DNA of 22,227 bases from JACQFK01 sp035644495 (lineage in GTDB: Bacteria > Planctomycetota > MHYJ01 > JACPRB01). The translations under genes and the position numbers were made by a program. The notes under the pieces were generated by a model, which was not told where the DNA came from, did no database searches, and was given only the letters and a program-made list of their open reading frames with translations. The stretch is from positions 1 through 22,227 of the forward strand of contig DASQOM010000330.1 in assembly GCA_035644495.1 (NCBI GenBank). Direction: 5' to 3'. Positions 7,941 through 15,158 of this stretch are shown piece by piece. Position 1 is the stretch's first letter, and each line of letters begins with the position of its first letter.

Positions 7941-7968
7941 TTGACAACCTCCGACACCGGTCTATAAT
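7941..7968 (+). promoter_or_regulatory. Consensus sigma-70-type promoter for the PilP-like / secretin genes
   Basis: TTGACA (7941-7946) and TATAAT (7963-7968) are both perfect consensus hexamers, separated by 16 bases. This is the best promoter-like sequence in the window. Transcription would start near 7975, about 33 bases ahead of the ATG at 8008, with GGAGG at 7999-8003 as ribosome-binding site. Confidence 0.75.
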
Positions 7969-8007
7969 TACTTGACCAAAGTCCCCTGGAAATCACACGG
8001 AGGCGGT

Positions 8008-9687
8008 ATGCGTCGTGCAGTACGGCTGCTTGTCGCATCGACCTTGATCGCCTCACTGGCCGTCGGCCTCACCGGCGAAGCCCAGGACAAGAAGCCCGAG
8101 ACCCCTCCGGCTCCGGTTCCCGCCGCTCCGGGGGTCCAGCAGGATAAGATCGACATCGGACCGGCCCTGGACTCGTGGTACAAGATCAGCGAGAAGGGCA
8201 ATGCGGTCGGCTTCGCGCATGAGATCCTGACGCGCGCCCGCCCGGGAAGCTCCTTCCGCTACACCTATGTGGCCGACGCGGAGACCGAGCTGCTCGTGCC
8301 GGACACCAAGGACCCCAAGAAGCAGGTTTCGCGGACGGAATCGCTCCGCATCGAAGGCCAGCTGGACGACACGTACGGGCCGGTGACGCTGAAGCGCACG
8401 GACGCGCGCGACGAGTCGACCGTGGTGTGCAACATCCTGAACGACGACGCCGGCCGGCGCATCGACATGGCCGTGGGATCGGAACACAAGATGATCCCGG
8501 TGAGCCCGGATGAGGAAGTGCACTACTCCCGCTTCCTGCTCTTCATCTCGCTGCGCCAGAACGGCAAGCTCGCGAAGCCGGGGACGCAGCGCGCGCTTCT
8601 CTTCGCGCCCCGTCCGGACGAGCAGTCGCCCATCGTCGAGGTGCAGCTGGAAGTCCACGAGGTCCTGAAGAAAGCCTATCTCGACAAGAAGGAAGTTTCC
8701 GTGACCCGGGTCACCTACCTCAAGCCGCCTCCCGCCGCGACCCGGGACGCGGAGTTGCTGGAAGCCTTCGTCGACCGCTTCGGCCGCGTGGTCGAGGAAA
8801 CCACGCGCGGCGGCCTGCGCCGGGTGCTGGTCAAGGACGAAGCCGAGGCCGTCGGGCAGAACGAGCGTCCGCGTCACGGCGGTCGCCGGGACCCCTTCGA
8901 CAAGAAGCCCGCGATGAACGTGGTGAACGAAGGCCCCAAGAAAGAGGGCACCGAAGTCCAGCTGATCGATCCCCAGGACATCGGCAAGACGTTCAAGGAC
9001 ATCGAAGCCCAGCTCGAAGAGCTGAAGAAGTGCAAGGAAGAGAAGCGGGAAGACGACGGCAACAAGATCTACGACCGGCTGATCGCCACGCTGATCTACA
9101 TGAAGAGCCCCCAGTATCCCAAGCCGCTGACTCCGGAGCAGCTCGCCCGGGTGGAAGCCCTCCGCCAGCAGATCGAGGAAATCTGGGGCGGGCTGGCCCG
9201 CCTCATGAAGAACCTGCGGGGCGTCTACATCCAGGTGGCCGACGCCTTCAACCAGGATGAATGCGCGTCCATGGAAAAGGGCATCGACGAACTGAAGAAG
9301 GCGGTCCAGACGCGCAAAGAGCTCGAAGACACCGACGACCTCCGGCAGGTCCTGAAGTGGATCGGCGAGCTGGAGCCGCTGGTGGCCAAGTGCAAGACGC
9401 GCATCGAGCTGGGGCGGAAGAAGCTCGTCCTGATCGGCACGCTGCTGCACGAGGACGTGCAGATGATGCCGCTGGATGCCTCGATCAACGTCTTCGGGCA
9501 CCAGGTCGGCGGGATCCAGGAAGTGCGGTTCACCAAGCCCAATCGCATCGCGGTGATCAACGACAAGATGTACCGGATGGGGGATATCGTCGAGGGGGAA
9601 GGCGTCCGGGTCGAAAAAATCTGGGCGTTCGGCATCCAGGTGTCTCTCCGGGAGGAGACGCGGGATGTCGGAATTCGGCAGAAATAG
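8008..9687 (+). CDS. Large PilP/GspC-like protein preceding the secretin
   Basis: A 559-residue exported protein, probably a periplasmic component of the secretin machine encoded next. The start ATG follows GGAGG by four bases, and a signal-peptide-like helix spans about residues 5-22. An N-terminal domain (about 45-270) has no family I recognise. RHGGRRDPF (about 288-296) resembles the 'RDPF' motif that precedes the folded domain in PilP and related secretin-interacting proteins. A charged helical, coiled-coil-like middle (330-450) with three spaced cysteines follows. The C-terminal part reads NRIAVINDKMYRMGDIVEG, as in the PilP/GspB/GspC homology domain, where a small beta domain binds the N0 domain of the secretin. 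Typical PilP is only about 170-180 residues, so this is greatly enlarged. Role is inferred from the motifs and the adjoining secretin. Confidence 0.6.
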   Translation: MRRAVRLLVASTLIASLAVGLTGEAQDKKPETPPAPVPAAPGVQQDKIDIGPALDSWYKISEKGNAVGFAHEILTRARPGSSFRYTYVADAETELLVPDTKDPKKQVSRTESLRIEGQLDDTYGPVTLKRTDARDESTVVCNILNDDAGRRIDMAVGSEHKMIPVSPDEEVHYSRFLLFISLRQNGKLAKPGTQRALLFAPRPDEQSPIVEVQLEVHEVLKKAYLDKKEVSVTRVTYLKPPPAATRDAELLEAFVDRFGRVVEETTRGGLRRVLVKDEAEAVGQNERPRHGGRRDPFDKKPAMNVVNEGPKKEGTEVQLIDPQDIGKTFKDIEAQLEELKKCKEEKREDDGNKIYDRLIATLIYMKSPQYPKPLTPEQLARVEALRQQIEEIWGGLARLMKNLRGVYIQVADAFNQDECASMEKGIDELKKAVQTRKELEDTDDLRQVLKWIGELEPLVAKCKTRIELGRKKLVLIGTLLHEDVQMMPLDASINVFGHQVGGIQEVRFTKPNRIAVINDKMYRMGDIVEGEGVRVEKIWAFGIQVSLREETRDVGIRQK

Positions 9688-9718
9688 GGGTAGGGAGTGC
9701 ATGGGGGTGGGAGGCCTG

Positions 9719-9750
9719 GCCGTCGGAGGGACGACGGCAGACAGGTCTGC
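9719..9750 (+). repeat. Two overlapping inverted repeats between PilP-like gene and secretin
   Basis: GCCGTCG (9719-9725) and CGACGGC (9732-9738) form a seven-base stem with a six-base loop. GCAGAC (9737-9742) and GTCTGC (9745-9750) form a second dyad sharing two bases with the first, so both cannot form fully at once. There is no run of T after either, so a simple terminator is unlikely. They lie in the 99-base gap ahead of the secretin gene. Confidence 0.4.
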
Positions 9751-9786
9751 TCCTTCTCTAGAAATCTATTTAGTGGAGCTTGGACC

Positions 9787-11667
9787 ATGAAAGGCGCCCG
9801 TGTCTGCCTGACGACGTTGATGGCTCTCGTCTGCGCCGGCCCCGTGCTGGCCCAGGAAATGAAGCCCGCCCAGACGAAGCCCGACGCGCAGGCGGAAGAT
9901 CCGAAGGCCAAGGCCATCCGCGAGGCCTATGAGGAACAGCTGCGGCGCGAGCGCCAGGAAGTGACCATCGTCGCGCACAACGCCTCCGTCGACCAGATCG
10001 TCGAGGACTTCCGCCGGCAGACCGGCTGGAACATCGTCATCGACAAGAAGAACATCCCGGACGACTACCGGGTCGACGATCTCCGCATCGAGAAGGAGAA
10101 GGCGAAGGGCGCCCTCGCCGCCTTCGTGGCCAAGGCCGAGCTTTCGATGGAAGAGGTGAGCCCCACGCTCATCATGCTCTCCCGCCCGCCCCGCCTGACC
10201 TTCAACTTCCGCGACGCCGACATCAAGGTCGTCATCGACATGATCGCCCGGGTCTCCGGCGCGAACATCATCGTGTCGCCCGACGTGAAGGGCCAGATCA
10301 CGCTCTCGATCAACAACGTCCCCTGGAGCGAGGTGCTCTCGGCCGTCGTGCGCACGCTGAACTTCACGACCGTGAAGGAGGCGTTCGGGATCATCCGCAT
10401 CATCCACCCGGACGAGCTGCTCAAGCAGATGGAGACGCGGGTCTTCCAGCTCCGATTCATCGCTCCGCCCTCGATCTACACGGCGAAGGTGGAGTCGGGC
10501 AAGACGCTGGAAGGCCGTCCGCTCACCCCGCCGAGCTCGATCGAGGAGGCCCTGCGGCGCTTCATCCTCGTCCAGACCCTCCAAACGGTGCTGTCGCGCG
10601 ACTCGGGCAACCGCATCCTCGGCACGCTGAACTACGACCCGCAGTCCAACGTCTTCGTCGTCCGCGACACGAAGGTCATCCTGGACCGCGTCGCGGAGAT
10701 CATCCAGCTGCTGGACGTCGAGCCCGAGCAGGTGATGCTGGACATGAAGTTCATCTCGACGACGAACCACGACCTGCTGCAGTTCGGCGTGAACTGGTCG
10801 CTGGGCGGCCAGGACGGCCTGACGGTGACCAGCCGCTTCGTCAACCCCTCGTTCTCGACGGCTGCCGACGGCTCAACCCTGAACGGGCGCATCAGCAAGA
10901 TGCCGTTCGGCCTGGGCTCGCAGGTCAAGGCGCCCGGCGACCAGCTCTTCCTGACGAACTACGACATGAGCATGGTGTTCCGGGCGTTCAAGAACGACAC
11001 GTTCTCGCGCCTGATCCAGCAGCCGCAGCTGGCGGTGACGGACAACACCGAAGCGACGATCTTCGTCGGCACCACGGTGTCCTACGCGGAAGTCCGGACC
11101 ACGACGAACCAGTTCGGCGGCCTGGAGTTCAGCCTGGGTGAAGCCGGCAAGTCGCCGGTGAAGACGGGCTTCCAGCTCTTCGTCGTCCCGCGCATCGTGC
11201 CGGACGCGAACAAGGTCATCCTGACGATCATCCCGCAGAACGAGTTCCTGTCGGGCTCGTCGAGCAACGCGGCGGTGCCGGGCTTCAACCACTTCGAGCT
11301 GATCTCGAACGGCGCCACGCAGAGCATCGACCTGCCCCAGGTGTCCCAGACGCAGCTCGTGACCCGGCTGGTGCTGGAGAGCGGCTTCACGGCGGTGCTG
11401 GGCGGCCTGGTGCAGGAGCGGGCGAGCTTCGAGGACAACGGGATCCCGGTCCTGAAGGACATCCCGCTGATCAACTACCTGTTCAAGCAGCGCACGGACG
11501 AGACCACCAAGGAACACCTCCTGGTCTTCGTGACCCCGAAGATCATCCGCCGCGGCCGCGGGCCGGCGGAAGGCCTCCAGCAGCTCCTGAAGCTGCGCGA
11601 GGAGGAGGAGCAGCGCCAGTTCGAAGAATCGAAGAAGAAGGCGACTCCGGAGCCCGAGAAGAAGTAA
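9787..11667 (+). CDS. Type IV pilus / type II secretion secretin, PilQ-like
   Basis: Outer-membrane secretin subunit that oligomerises into the gated pore of a type IV pilus or type II secretion machine, 626 residues. The ATG follows GGAG by eight bases; the signal peptide is MKGARVCLTTLMALVCAGPV with cleavage near LA-Q. After a charged stretch comes an STN/N0-type domain (about 58-130, VDQIVEDFRRQTGWNIVID). An N1-type domain follows (about 136-205, LTFNFRDADIKVVIDMIARV and NNVPWSEVLSAVVRT), which is strongly PilQ-like. The secretin core is at about 340-610, closing with VLGGLVQERASFEDNGIP, VLKDIPLINYLFK and LLVFVTPKII, the signature of the family. A Lys/Glu-rich tail ends the protein. The PilP-like gene upstream and PilT-like gene at the window end support a pilus role. 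pilM, pilN and pilO are not here. Confidence 0.93.
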   Translation: MKGARVCLTTLMALVCAGPVLAQEMKPAQTKPDAQAEDPKAKAIREAYEEQLRRERQEVTIVAHNASVDQIVEDFRRQTGWNIVIDKKNIPDDYRVDDLRIEKEKAKGALAAFVAKAELSMEEVSPTLIMLSRPPRLTFNFRDADIKVVIDMIARVSGANIIVSPDVKGQITLSINNVPWSEVLSAVVRTLNFTTVKEAFGIIRIIHPDELLKQMETRVFQLRFIAPPSIYTAKVESGKTLEGRPLTPPSSIEEALRRFILVQTLQTVLSRDSGNRILGTLNYDPQSNVFVVRDTKVILDRVAEIIQLLDVEPEQVMLDMKFISTTNHDLLQFGVNWSLGGQDGLTVTSRFVNPSFSTAADGSTLNGRISKMPFGLGSQVKAPGDQLFLTNYDMSMVFRAFKNDTFSRLIQQPQLAVTDNTEATIFVGTTVSYAEVRTTTNQFGGLEFSLGEAGKSPVKTGFQLFVVPRIVPDANKVILTIIPQNEFLSGSSSNAAVPGFNHFELISNGATQSIDLPQVSQTQLVTRLVLESGFTAVLGGLVQERASFEDNGIPVLKDIPLINYLFKQRTDETTKEHLLVFVTPKIIRRGRGPAEGLQQLLKLREEEEQRQFEESKKKATPEPEKK

Positions 11668-11901
11668 GCGGCCGGGTGCCCGAGGGCGCCCTGGCGAAAG
11701 CCCCCTGGCGGCGCAGCCGGGGGCCCGCCCGAGGAAACGGGCGGCCGCCCCGAAGGCCGGAAGGCCCGGGGCCCCCGACGAGCGGGGAGCGCGGAACGGG
11801 AACGGCCCTCCTGAGGGGGGCCCGAGAAAAATTTGTCGTAGGGCCGGCGTGGATCCTGCCGGCCTGCCTCCGCCGTTCCCCCACTCCCTGCCCGCCGAGG
11901 T
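11668..11901. other. Hairpin-rich intergenic gap
   Basis: No gene is supported in these 234 bases. The left half is almost pure G+C and packed with inverted repeats. After a short AT island (AAAAATTTG, 11827-11835) comes a perfect seven-base dyad, GGCCGGC (11842-11848) and GCCGGCC (11858-11864) with a nine-base loop. The stretch is open in the frame of the downstream RNase gene, but with no start or coding similarity. No clear promoter for the DUF2344 gene was found; only GAGG, one base before its ATG. Confidence 0.6.
11700..11746 (+). terminator. Tandem GC-rich stem-loops after the secretin (possible terminator without U-tract)
   Basis: GCCCCC (11700-11705) pairs with GGGGGC (11719-11724), and inside it GGC with GCC, giving a nine-pair stem with one bulged T. 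A second stem, CCGCCCG (11725-11731) with CGGGCGG (11738-11744), has loop AGGAAA. Both lie 33-77 bases after the secretin stop. Neither is followed by a T run, so intrinsic termination is only a possibility; mRNA 3'-end protection is another. Confidence 0.35.
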
Positions 11902-12531
11902 ATGAATATTTTTTCGTACAGGGTCCGGTTCACCAAGACCGGACGCATGCGCTTCCTCTCGCATCACGACCTGATGCGGCTCTTCGAGCGCGCGCTCCGC
12001 CGCACCGGCCTGGAGCTGCGCATGACGGAGGGCTACAATCCCCACCCCGTCATCGCCTTTCCCACCGCGCTGGGCCTCGGCATCGAGTCCCTCGACGAGA
12101 TCCTGGAGTTCGAGCTCACCCGGTGGACGGCGCCCCGGCAGGTCGAACAGCTCCTGGGCAAGGAGCTCCCGGAGGGGATGGGCGTCGCCAGCGCGGAGGC
12201 CTTCTACCGCAAGCAGCGCTCCTGCGTGAACTACGTGGAGTACGAGGCCGAGTGCCCCTCCCAGGGAGCGGGCCTCGCCGACCGCATCCTCGCCTTCCTC
12301 GCGCTCAAGGAATGCCCCGTCGAGCGTGTCTCCGACAAGGGCTCGAAAACCGTCGAGATCCGCCAGTACGTCATGGCCCTCGAGGCGGACGGCGACCTCG
12401 TCTACGTGCGCGTCCGCATCACCGACCAGGGGACCGCCAAGCCGGAGGAGGTGCTCCGCTCGATCGGCGTCAAGATCGACGAAACCGTGCGGCTGCGGAA
12501 GACCTACACCGAGATGGCGGTGAGGACATGA
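11902..12531 (+). CDS. DUF2344 / TIGR03936 radical SAM-linked protein
   Basis: A 209-residue cytoplasmic protein of the DUF2344 family, found fused to or directly after a TIGR03960-type radical SAM protein in many genomes. Family signatures are plain: YRVRFTKTGRMRFLSHHDLM (about 6-25), ERALRRTGLELRMTEGYNPH (about 29-48), then a predominantly alpha/beta body. The biochemical role of the family is not established to my knowledge. The start is a lone ATG with GAGG only one base away, a poor ribosome-binding site, but no later start preserves the N-terminal motif. The stop overlaps the ribonuclease gene by four bases (ATGA), so the two are translationally coupled. The DUF2344-rng-rplU order is a recurring bacterial arrangement. 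The radical SAM partner expected immediately upstream is absent; a secretin gene is there instead. Confidence 0.88.
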   Translation: MNIFSYRVRFTKTGRMRFLSHHDLMRLFERALRRTGLELRMTEGYNPHPVIAFPTALGLGIESLDEILEFELTRWTAPRQVEQLLGKELPEGMGVASAEAFYRKQRSCVNYVEYEAECPSQGAGLADRILAFLALKECPVERVSDKGSKTVEIRQYVMALEADGDLVYVRVRITDQGTAKPEEVLRSIGVKIDETVRLRKTYTEMAVRT

Positions 12532-14060
12532 GCGACGCCCGCTGGATGCTGGTCAACGCCGTCGAGAAGGAGGAGACCCGCATCGCCGTGGTCCGGGGCG
12601 GCCGCCTCGAGGACCTGCACGTCGAGCGCACCAGCCACGAGACGCTCGTGGGGAACATCTATAAGGGGCGCGTCGAGAACGTCCACGCCAGCCTGCAGGC
12701 GGCCTTCGTCAACATCGGCCTCGGGAAGAACGCCTTCCTCCACGTGTCGGAGACGGTGGGGGAAGGGGAGGAGCCGTACCATCATCCCCAGCGGGGCCAG
12801 CGGCCCCGGGGGCCCAAGCGTCTCATCCAGGGCCTGCTTCACCCCGGGCAGGAGGTGCTGGTCCAGGTCATCCGCGATCCGTTCGGCGAGAAGGGCCCCT
12901 CGGTGTCGATGGAGGTCTCGCTCCCCGGGCGCTTCCTCGTCCTGACGCCGCTGACCACGAAGGTCGGCGTCTCGAAGAAGATCACCAACCCGCAGCAGCG
13001 CGCGCAGCTGCGTACGATGATGAAGGAGCTGACGGACAGCAACCCCACGAACGTCGGCTTCATCGTGCGCACGGCGTCGGGCGACACCCCGATGCAGGAC
13101 CTGAAGAACGACTTCGACTACCTCCAGCGCGTCTGGCACGCCGTCGACCAGCGGGCCCGCGAGGCGCGCGCGCCGGCGTCGCTCTACCAGGAGACCGAGC
13201 TCGTGCTCCGCACCGTGCGCGACTTCTTCTCGACCGACATCGACAAGGTGATCGTCGACGACCCCGGCGTGCATCAGCGGCTGAAGGACTTCTTCGAGCA
13301 TGTGATGCCGCGCTTCGGCGAGCGGCTGGAGCTCGACTCGGGGCCGACGCCGCTCTTCTACAAGCACGACCTGGAGAGCCAGATCGAGCAGCTGGCGGCC
13401 AAGACGGTGAACCTGCCGTCGGGCGGCTCGATCGTGATCGAGCCCACGGAGGGCATGAACGCGATCGACGTCAACTCCGGCCGCCTGGTGCGGGAGGCGA
13501 ACCCCGAGGATCTGGCGCTCAAGACGAACCTGGAAGCGGCGCGCGAAATCATGCGCCAGCTGCGTCTCCGCGACCTGGGCGGCATCATCGTGATCGACTT
13601 CATCGACATGAAGCAGGAGCGTCACAAGCGCGACCTGGAGAACGAAGTCCGCGAGGAGTCGCGCCGGGACCGCTCCCAGATGGTGATCCTCCCGCTCTCC
13701 CAGTTCTGTCTGCTGGAGATCGCGCGGCAGAAGACGCGGCCGAGCCTGCAGGTGGTCTCCAGCGACCCGTGTCCCGCCTGCGGCGGCACCGGCTTCGTGA
13801 AGAACATCGAGTCCATGGCCCTGGAGGTCATGCGCGCGCTGAAGTCGACGCTCGACCGCGACGACATCGCGGTCGTCGAGGCGCGGGTGAGCCCGGACGT
13901 GGCGGGGTATCTGAAGGGGCGCCTGGACGACCTGAAGCTCCTGGAGGAGCGCCATAAGAAGCGGATCCACCTGAGCCCCACCCGGGAGCTGGCCTCCAAC
14001 CGGGTCGAGTTCTCCTGCTACAACACCTCGGGGGAGAAGGTCTACGATTTCGTGAAGTAA
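12528..14060 (+). CDS. rng: Ribonuclease G/E family endoribonuclease
   Basis: Single-strand-specific endoribonuclease for rRNA maturation and mRNA decay, 510 residues. That length fits RNase G, lacking the long C-terminal scaffold of E. coli RNase E. An S1-like RNA-binding region near the N-terminus is recognisable by GNIYKGRVENVHASLQAAFV and NIGLGKNAFLHV (about 43-74). The catalytic domain has AIDVNSGR, whose Asp is one of the two metal-binding aspartates, and IIVIDFIDM, carrying the second. CPACGGTG (about 412-419) is the zinc-link motif used for dimerisation. The start is the ATG inside the ATGA overlap with the DUF2344 stop. The frame is open far upstream of it, but that stretch overlaps the coding DUF2344 gene and the intergenic hairpins and is not coding. 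It precedes rplU by 41 bases. Confidence 0.95.
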   Translation: MSDARWMLVNAVEKEETRIAVVRGGRLEDLHVERTSHETLVGNIYKGRVENVHASLQAAFVNIGLGKNAFLHVSETVGEGEEPYHHPQRGQRPRGPKRLIQGLLHPGQEVLVQVIRDPFGEKGPSVSMEVSLPGRFLVLTPLTTKVGVSKKITNPQQRAQLRTMMKELTDSNPTNVGFIVRTASGDTPMQDLKNDFDYLQRVWHAVDQRAREARAPASLYQETELVLRTVRDFFSTDIDKVIVDDPGVHQRLKDFFEHVMPRFGERLELDSGPTPLFYKHDLESQIEQLAAKTVNLPSGGSIVIEPTEGMNAIDVNSGRLVREANPEDLALKTNLEAAREIMRQLRLRDLGGIIVIDFIDMKQERHKRDLENEVREESRRDRSQMVILPLSQFCLLEIARQKTRPSLQVVSSDPCPACGGTGFVKNIESMALEVMRALKSTLDRDDIAVVEARVSPDVAGYLKGRLDDLKLLEERHKKRIHLSPTRELASNRVEFSCYNTSGEKVYDFVK

Positions 14061-14063
14061 GGC

Positions 14064-14092
14064 TTGCCTCCGAGGGGGCGCTTTGATATAAG
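14064..14092 (+). promoter_or_regulatory. Candidate rplU promoter overlapping its ribosome-binding site
   Basis: TTGCCT (14064-14069), a 17-base spacer and TATAAG (14087-14092) resemble a promoter. TATAAGGA also contains the likely rplU ribosome-binding site AGGA, eight bases from the ATG. If used as a promoter, the transcript would start within a few bases of the ATG and lack this site. The same bases may therefore serve read-through mRNA as a Shine-Dalgarno sequence. Confidence 0.4.
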
Positions 14093-14101
14093 GATCGGCC
14101 C

Positions 14102-14416
14102 ATGTACGCAATCTTCAAGGACGGCGGACGGCAATATCGCGCGGAAAAAGGCGCGACCCTCGAGCTCGATCAGCAGGGCCCCAAGGAGGGCGAGAAGATC
14201 GAGTTCACCGAGGTCGTGCTCGTCCACGACGGCAAGAAGGCCACGATCGGCGCGCCGACGGTCAAGGGCGCCAAGGTCCTCGCCGAGGTCGTGAAGAACT
14301 TCCGCGGCGAGAAGATCCGCGTCTTCAAGTTCCGCAAGCGCGAAGGCTACCACCGCACCCGCGGCCACCGCTCCGAGCTGACCCTCGTCAAGGTCACGGA
14401 CATCGTCACGGGCTGA
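14102..14416 (+). CDS. rplU: 50S ribosomal protein L21
   Basis: Large-subunit ribosomal protein that binds 23S rRNA, 104 residues, the usual length. It opens MYAIFKDGGRQYRAEKGATL, matching the 'MYAVIxxGGKQYxVxxGD' start of L21. VVLVHDGKKATIGAPTVKGA (about 43-62) is the central conserved segment, and the basic C-terminal signature FKFRKREGYHRTRGHRSELT (about 75-94) corresponds to the 'KRRKxYRRxxGHRQ' rRNA-contact motif. It follows rng by 41 bases. The near-universal partner rpmA (L27) does not follow; a membrane protein gene comes next, and no L27-like frame exists anywhere in the window. Confidence 0.96.
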   Translation: MYAIFKDGGRQYRAEKGATLELDQQGPKEGEKIEFTEVVLVHDGKKATIGAPTVKGAKVLAEVVKNFRGEKIRVFKFRKREGYHRTRGHRSELTLVKVTDIVTG

Positions 14417-14438
14417 GCGCCCGCGGCCTCCGGCGCGT

Positions 14439-14444
14439 TATACT
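14439..14444 (+). promoter_or_regulatory. -10-like hexamer immediately before the small membrane-protein gene
   Basis: TATACT ends six bases before the ATG at 14451, in a GC-rich background, and no ribosome-binding site is visible (the bases between are CTCACC). No good -35 box is seen at the right distance. The placement fits initiation at the A of the ATG, that is, a leaderless transcript. Confidence 0.35.
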
Positions 14445-14450
14445 CTCACC

Positions 14451-15122
14451 ATGGCGACCCCTGCCGCTCCCTGGCTGCTCCGTGCGGGAGCCCTGCTGAT
14501 CCTCGTCTCCCCGCTGCTCCCCCAGGCCGCGTCCGCGGGCCGAAACTTCAGCCCGGCGGGAACCGTGCACGCGCTCAAGGGAACCGCCACCGGGACGGAA
14601 CGGGCCGCCCTGGCCGCGGGCCTCTTCGCCCCGATGGCCGCCGGTCTCGTGCTCGCCGCAGGCTCGCTGCCGCGGAACGGGGGGCCGACCGCGCTGCGGC
14701 TGGTCACGCTGTGCCTGCTCCTGGCGCTCTCGTTCGGGCTGGCCACGCTGGGGTCGATCATCCTTTCCGACAGCACCGCGCGCCCCTCGGCGCCCTCCTA
14801 TCCGCTGACTCTGGCCGTATTCGCGGTGCCGCTGCTCCTGTCCTCGGCGGCGCTGGCCCGCTGGATGGAAGGAGGCTTCGGCCGCTCGACGGGGGCCTTC
14901 GAACGGGCGGCGCTGGCCGTCCTCGTCCTTTTGCACGGGCTCTTCCTGGCGGATAGCGGCTGGATCGCCCTGGCGGGTGCCGCCGGGGCCGCTGCGGGAT
15001 CGGTCCGCACCCTGCCCGGGGTCTGGGTGGCCCCCGCAGGGGCGCTGCTCGCCGCCGCCGGCGCCATCCTCGCCTCCCTGCCCCCTCGCAGAGCCGTGGA
15101 CTCCGCGCCCGCTTCCGGGTAA
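14451..15122 (+). CDS. Small polytopic membrane protein of unknown function
   Basis: A 223-residue, strongly hydrophobic, Ala/Leu-rich protein that I cannot place in a family. Six or seven membrane segments can be seen: about 9-29 (LLRAGALLILVSPLLPQAAS), 51-71, 80-105 (LRLVTLCLLLALSFGLATLG), 118-137 (LTLAVFAVPLLLSSAALARW), 150-166, and a Gly/Ala-rich pair near the C-terminus. There are no charged catalytic motifs. The start has no Shine-Dalgarno sequence but sits just behind a TATACT hexamer. It occupies the position normally held by rpmA after rplU, but it is not L27-like in any frame. The kinase gene follows after 36 bases, so the two may be co-expressed. Coding status is supported by the sustained frame and helical periodicity. 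Confidence 0.6.
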   Translation: MATPAAPWLLRAGALLILVSPLLPQAASAGRNFSPAGTVHALKGTATGTERAALAAGLFAPMAAGLVLAAGSLPRNGGPTALRLVTLCLLLALSFGLATLGSIILSDSTARPSAPSYPLTLAVFAVPLLLSSAALARWMEGGFGRSTGAFERAALAVLVLLHGLFLADSGWIALAGAAGAAAGSVRTLPGVWVAPAGALLAAAGAILASLPPRRAVDSAPASG

Positions 15123-15125
15123 AAT
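15097..15125 (+). promoter_or_regulatory. Candidate promoter for the kinase operon
   Basis: TGGACT (15097-15102), a 17-base spacer and TAAAAT (15120-15125) resemble a -35/-10 pair; the -10 box overlaps the stop codon of the preceding gene. A transcript would begin near 15132, leaving AGGGAGA (15147-15153) as a good ribosome-binding site before the GTG start of the kinase gene. Confidence 0.4.
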
Positions 15126-15158
15126 CCCTCCCCCGGGGGGCGGAATAGGGAGACCGAC

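Noticed and set aside
11676..14060. N-terminal extension of the RNase G/E gene through the DUF2344 gene
   Set aside because: The extension is low-complexity Arg/Pro/Gly sequence out of frame with the convincing DUF2344 protein; the ATG at 12528 gives the normal RNase G N-terminus.
14417..14436. Inverted repeat GCGCC/GGCGC after rplU as an intrinsic terminator
   Set aside because: Only five base pairs with a ten-base loop and no T run; expected by chance in sequence this GC-rich.
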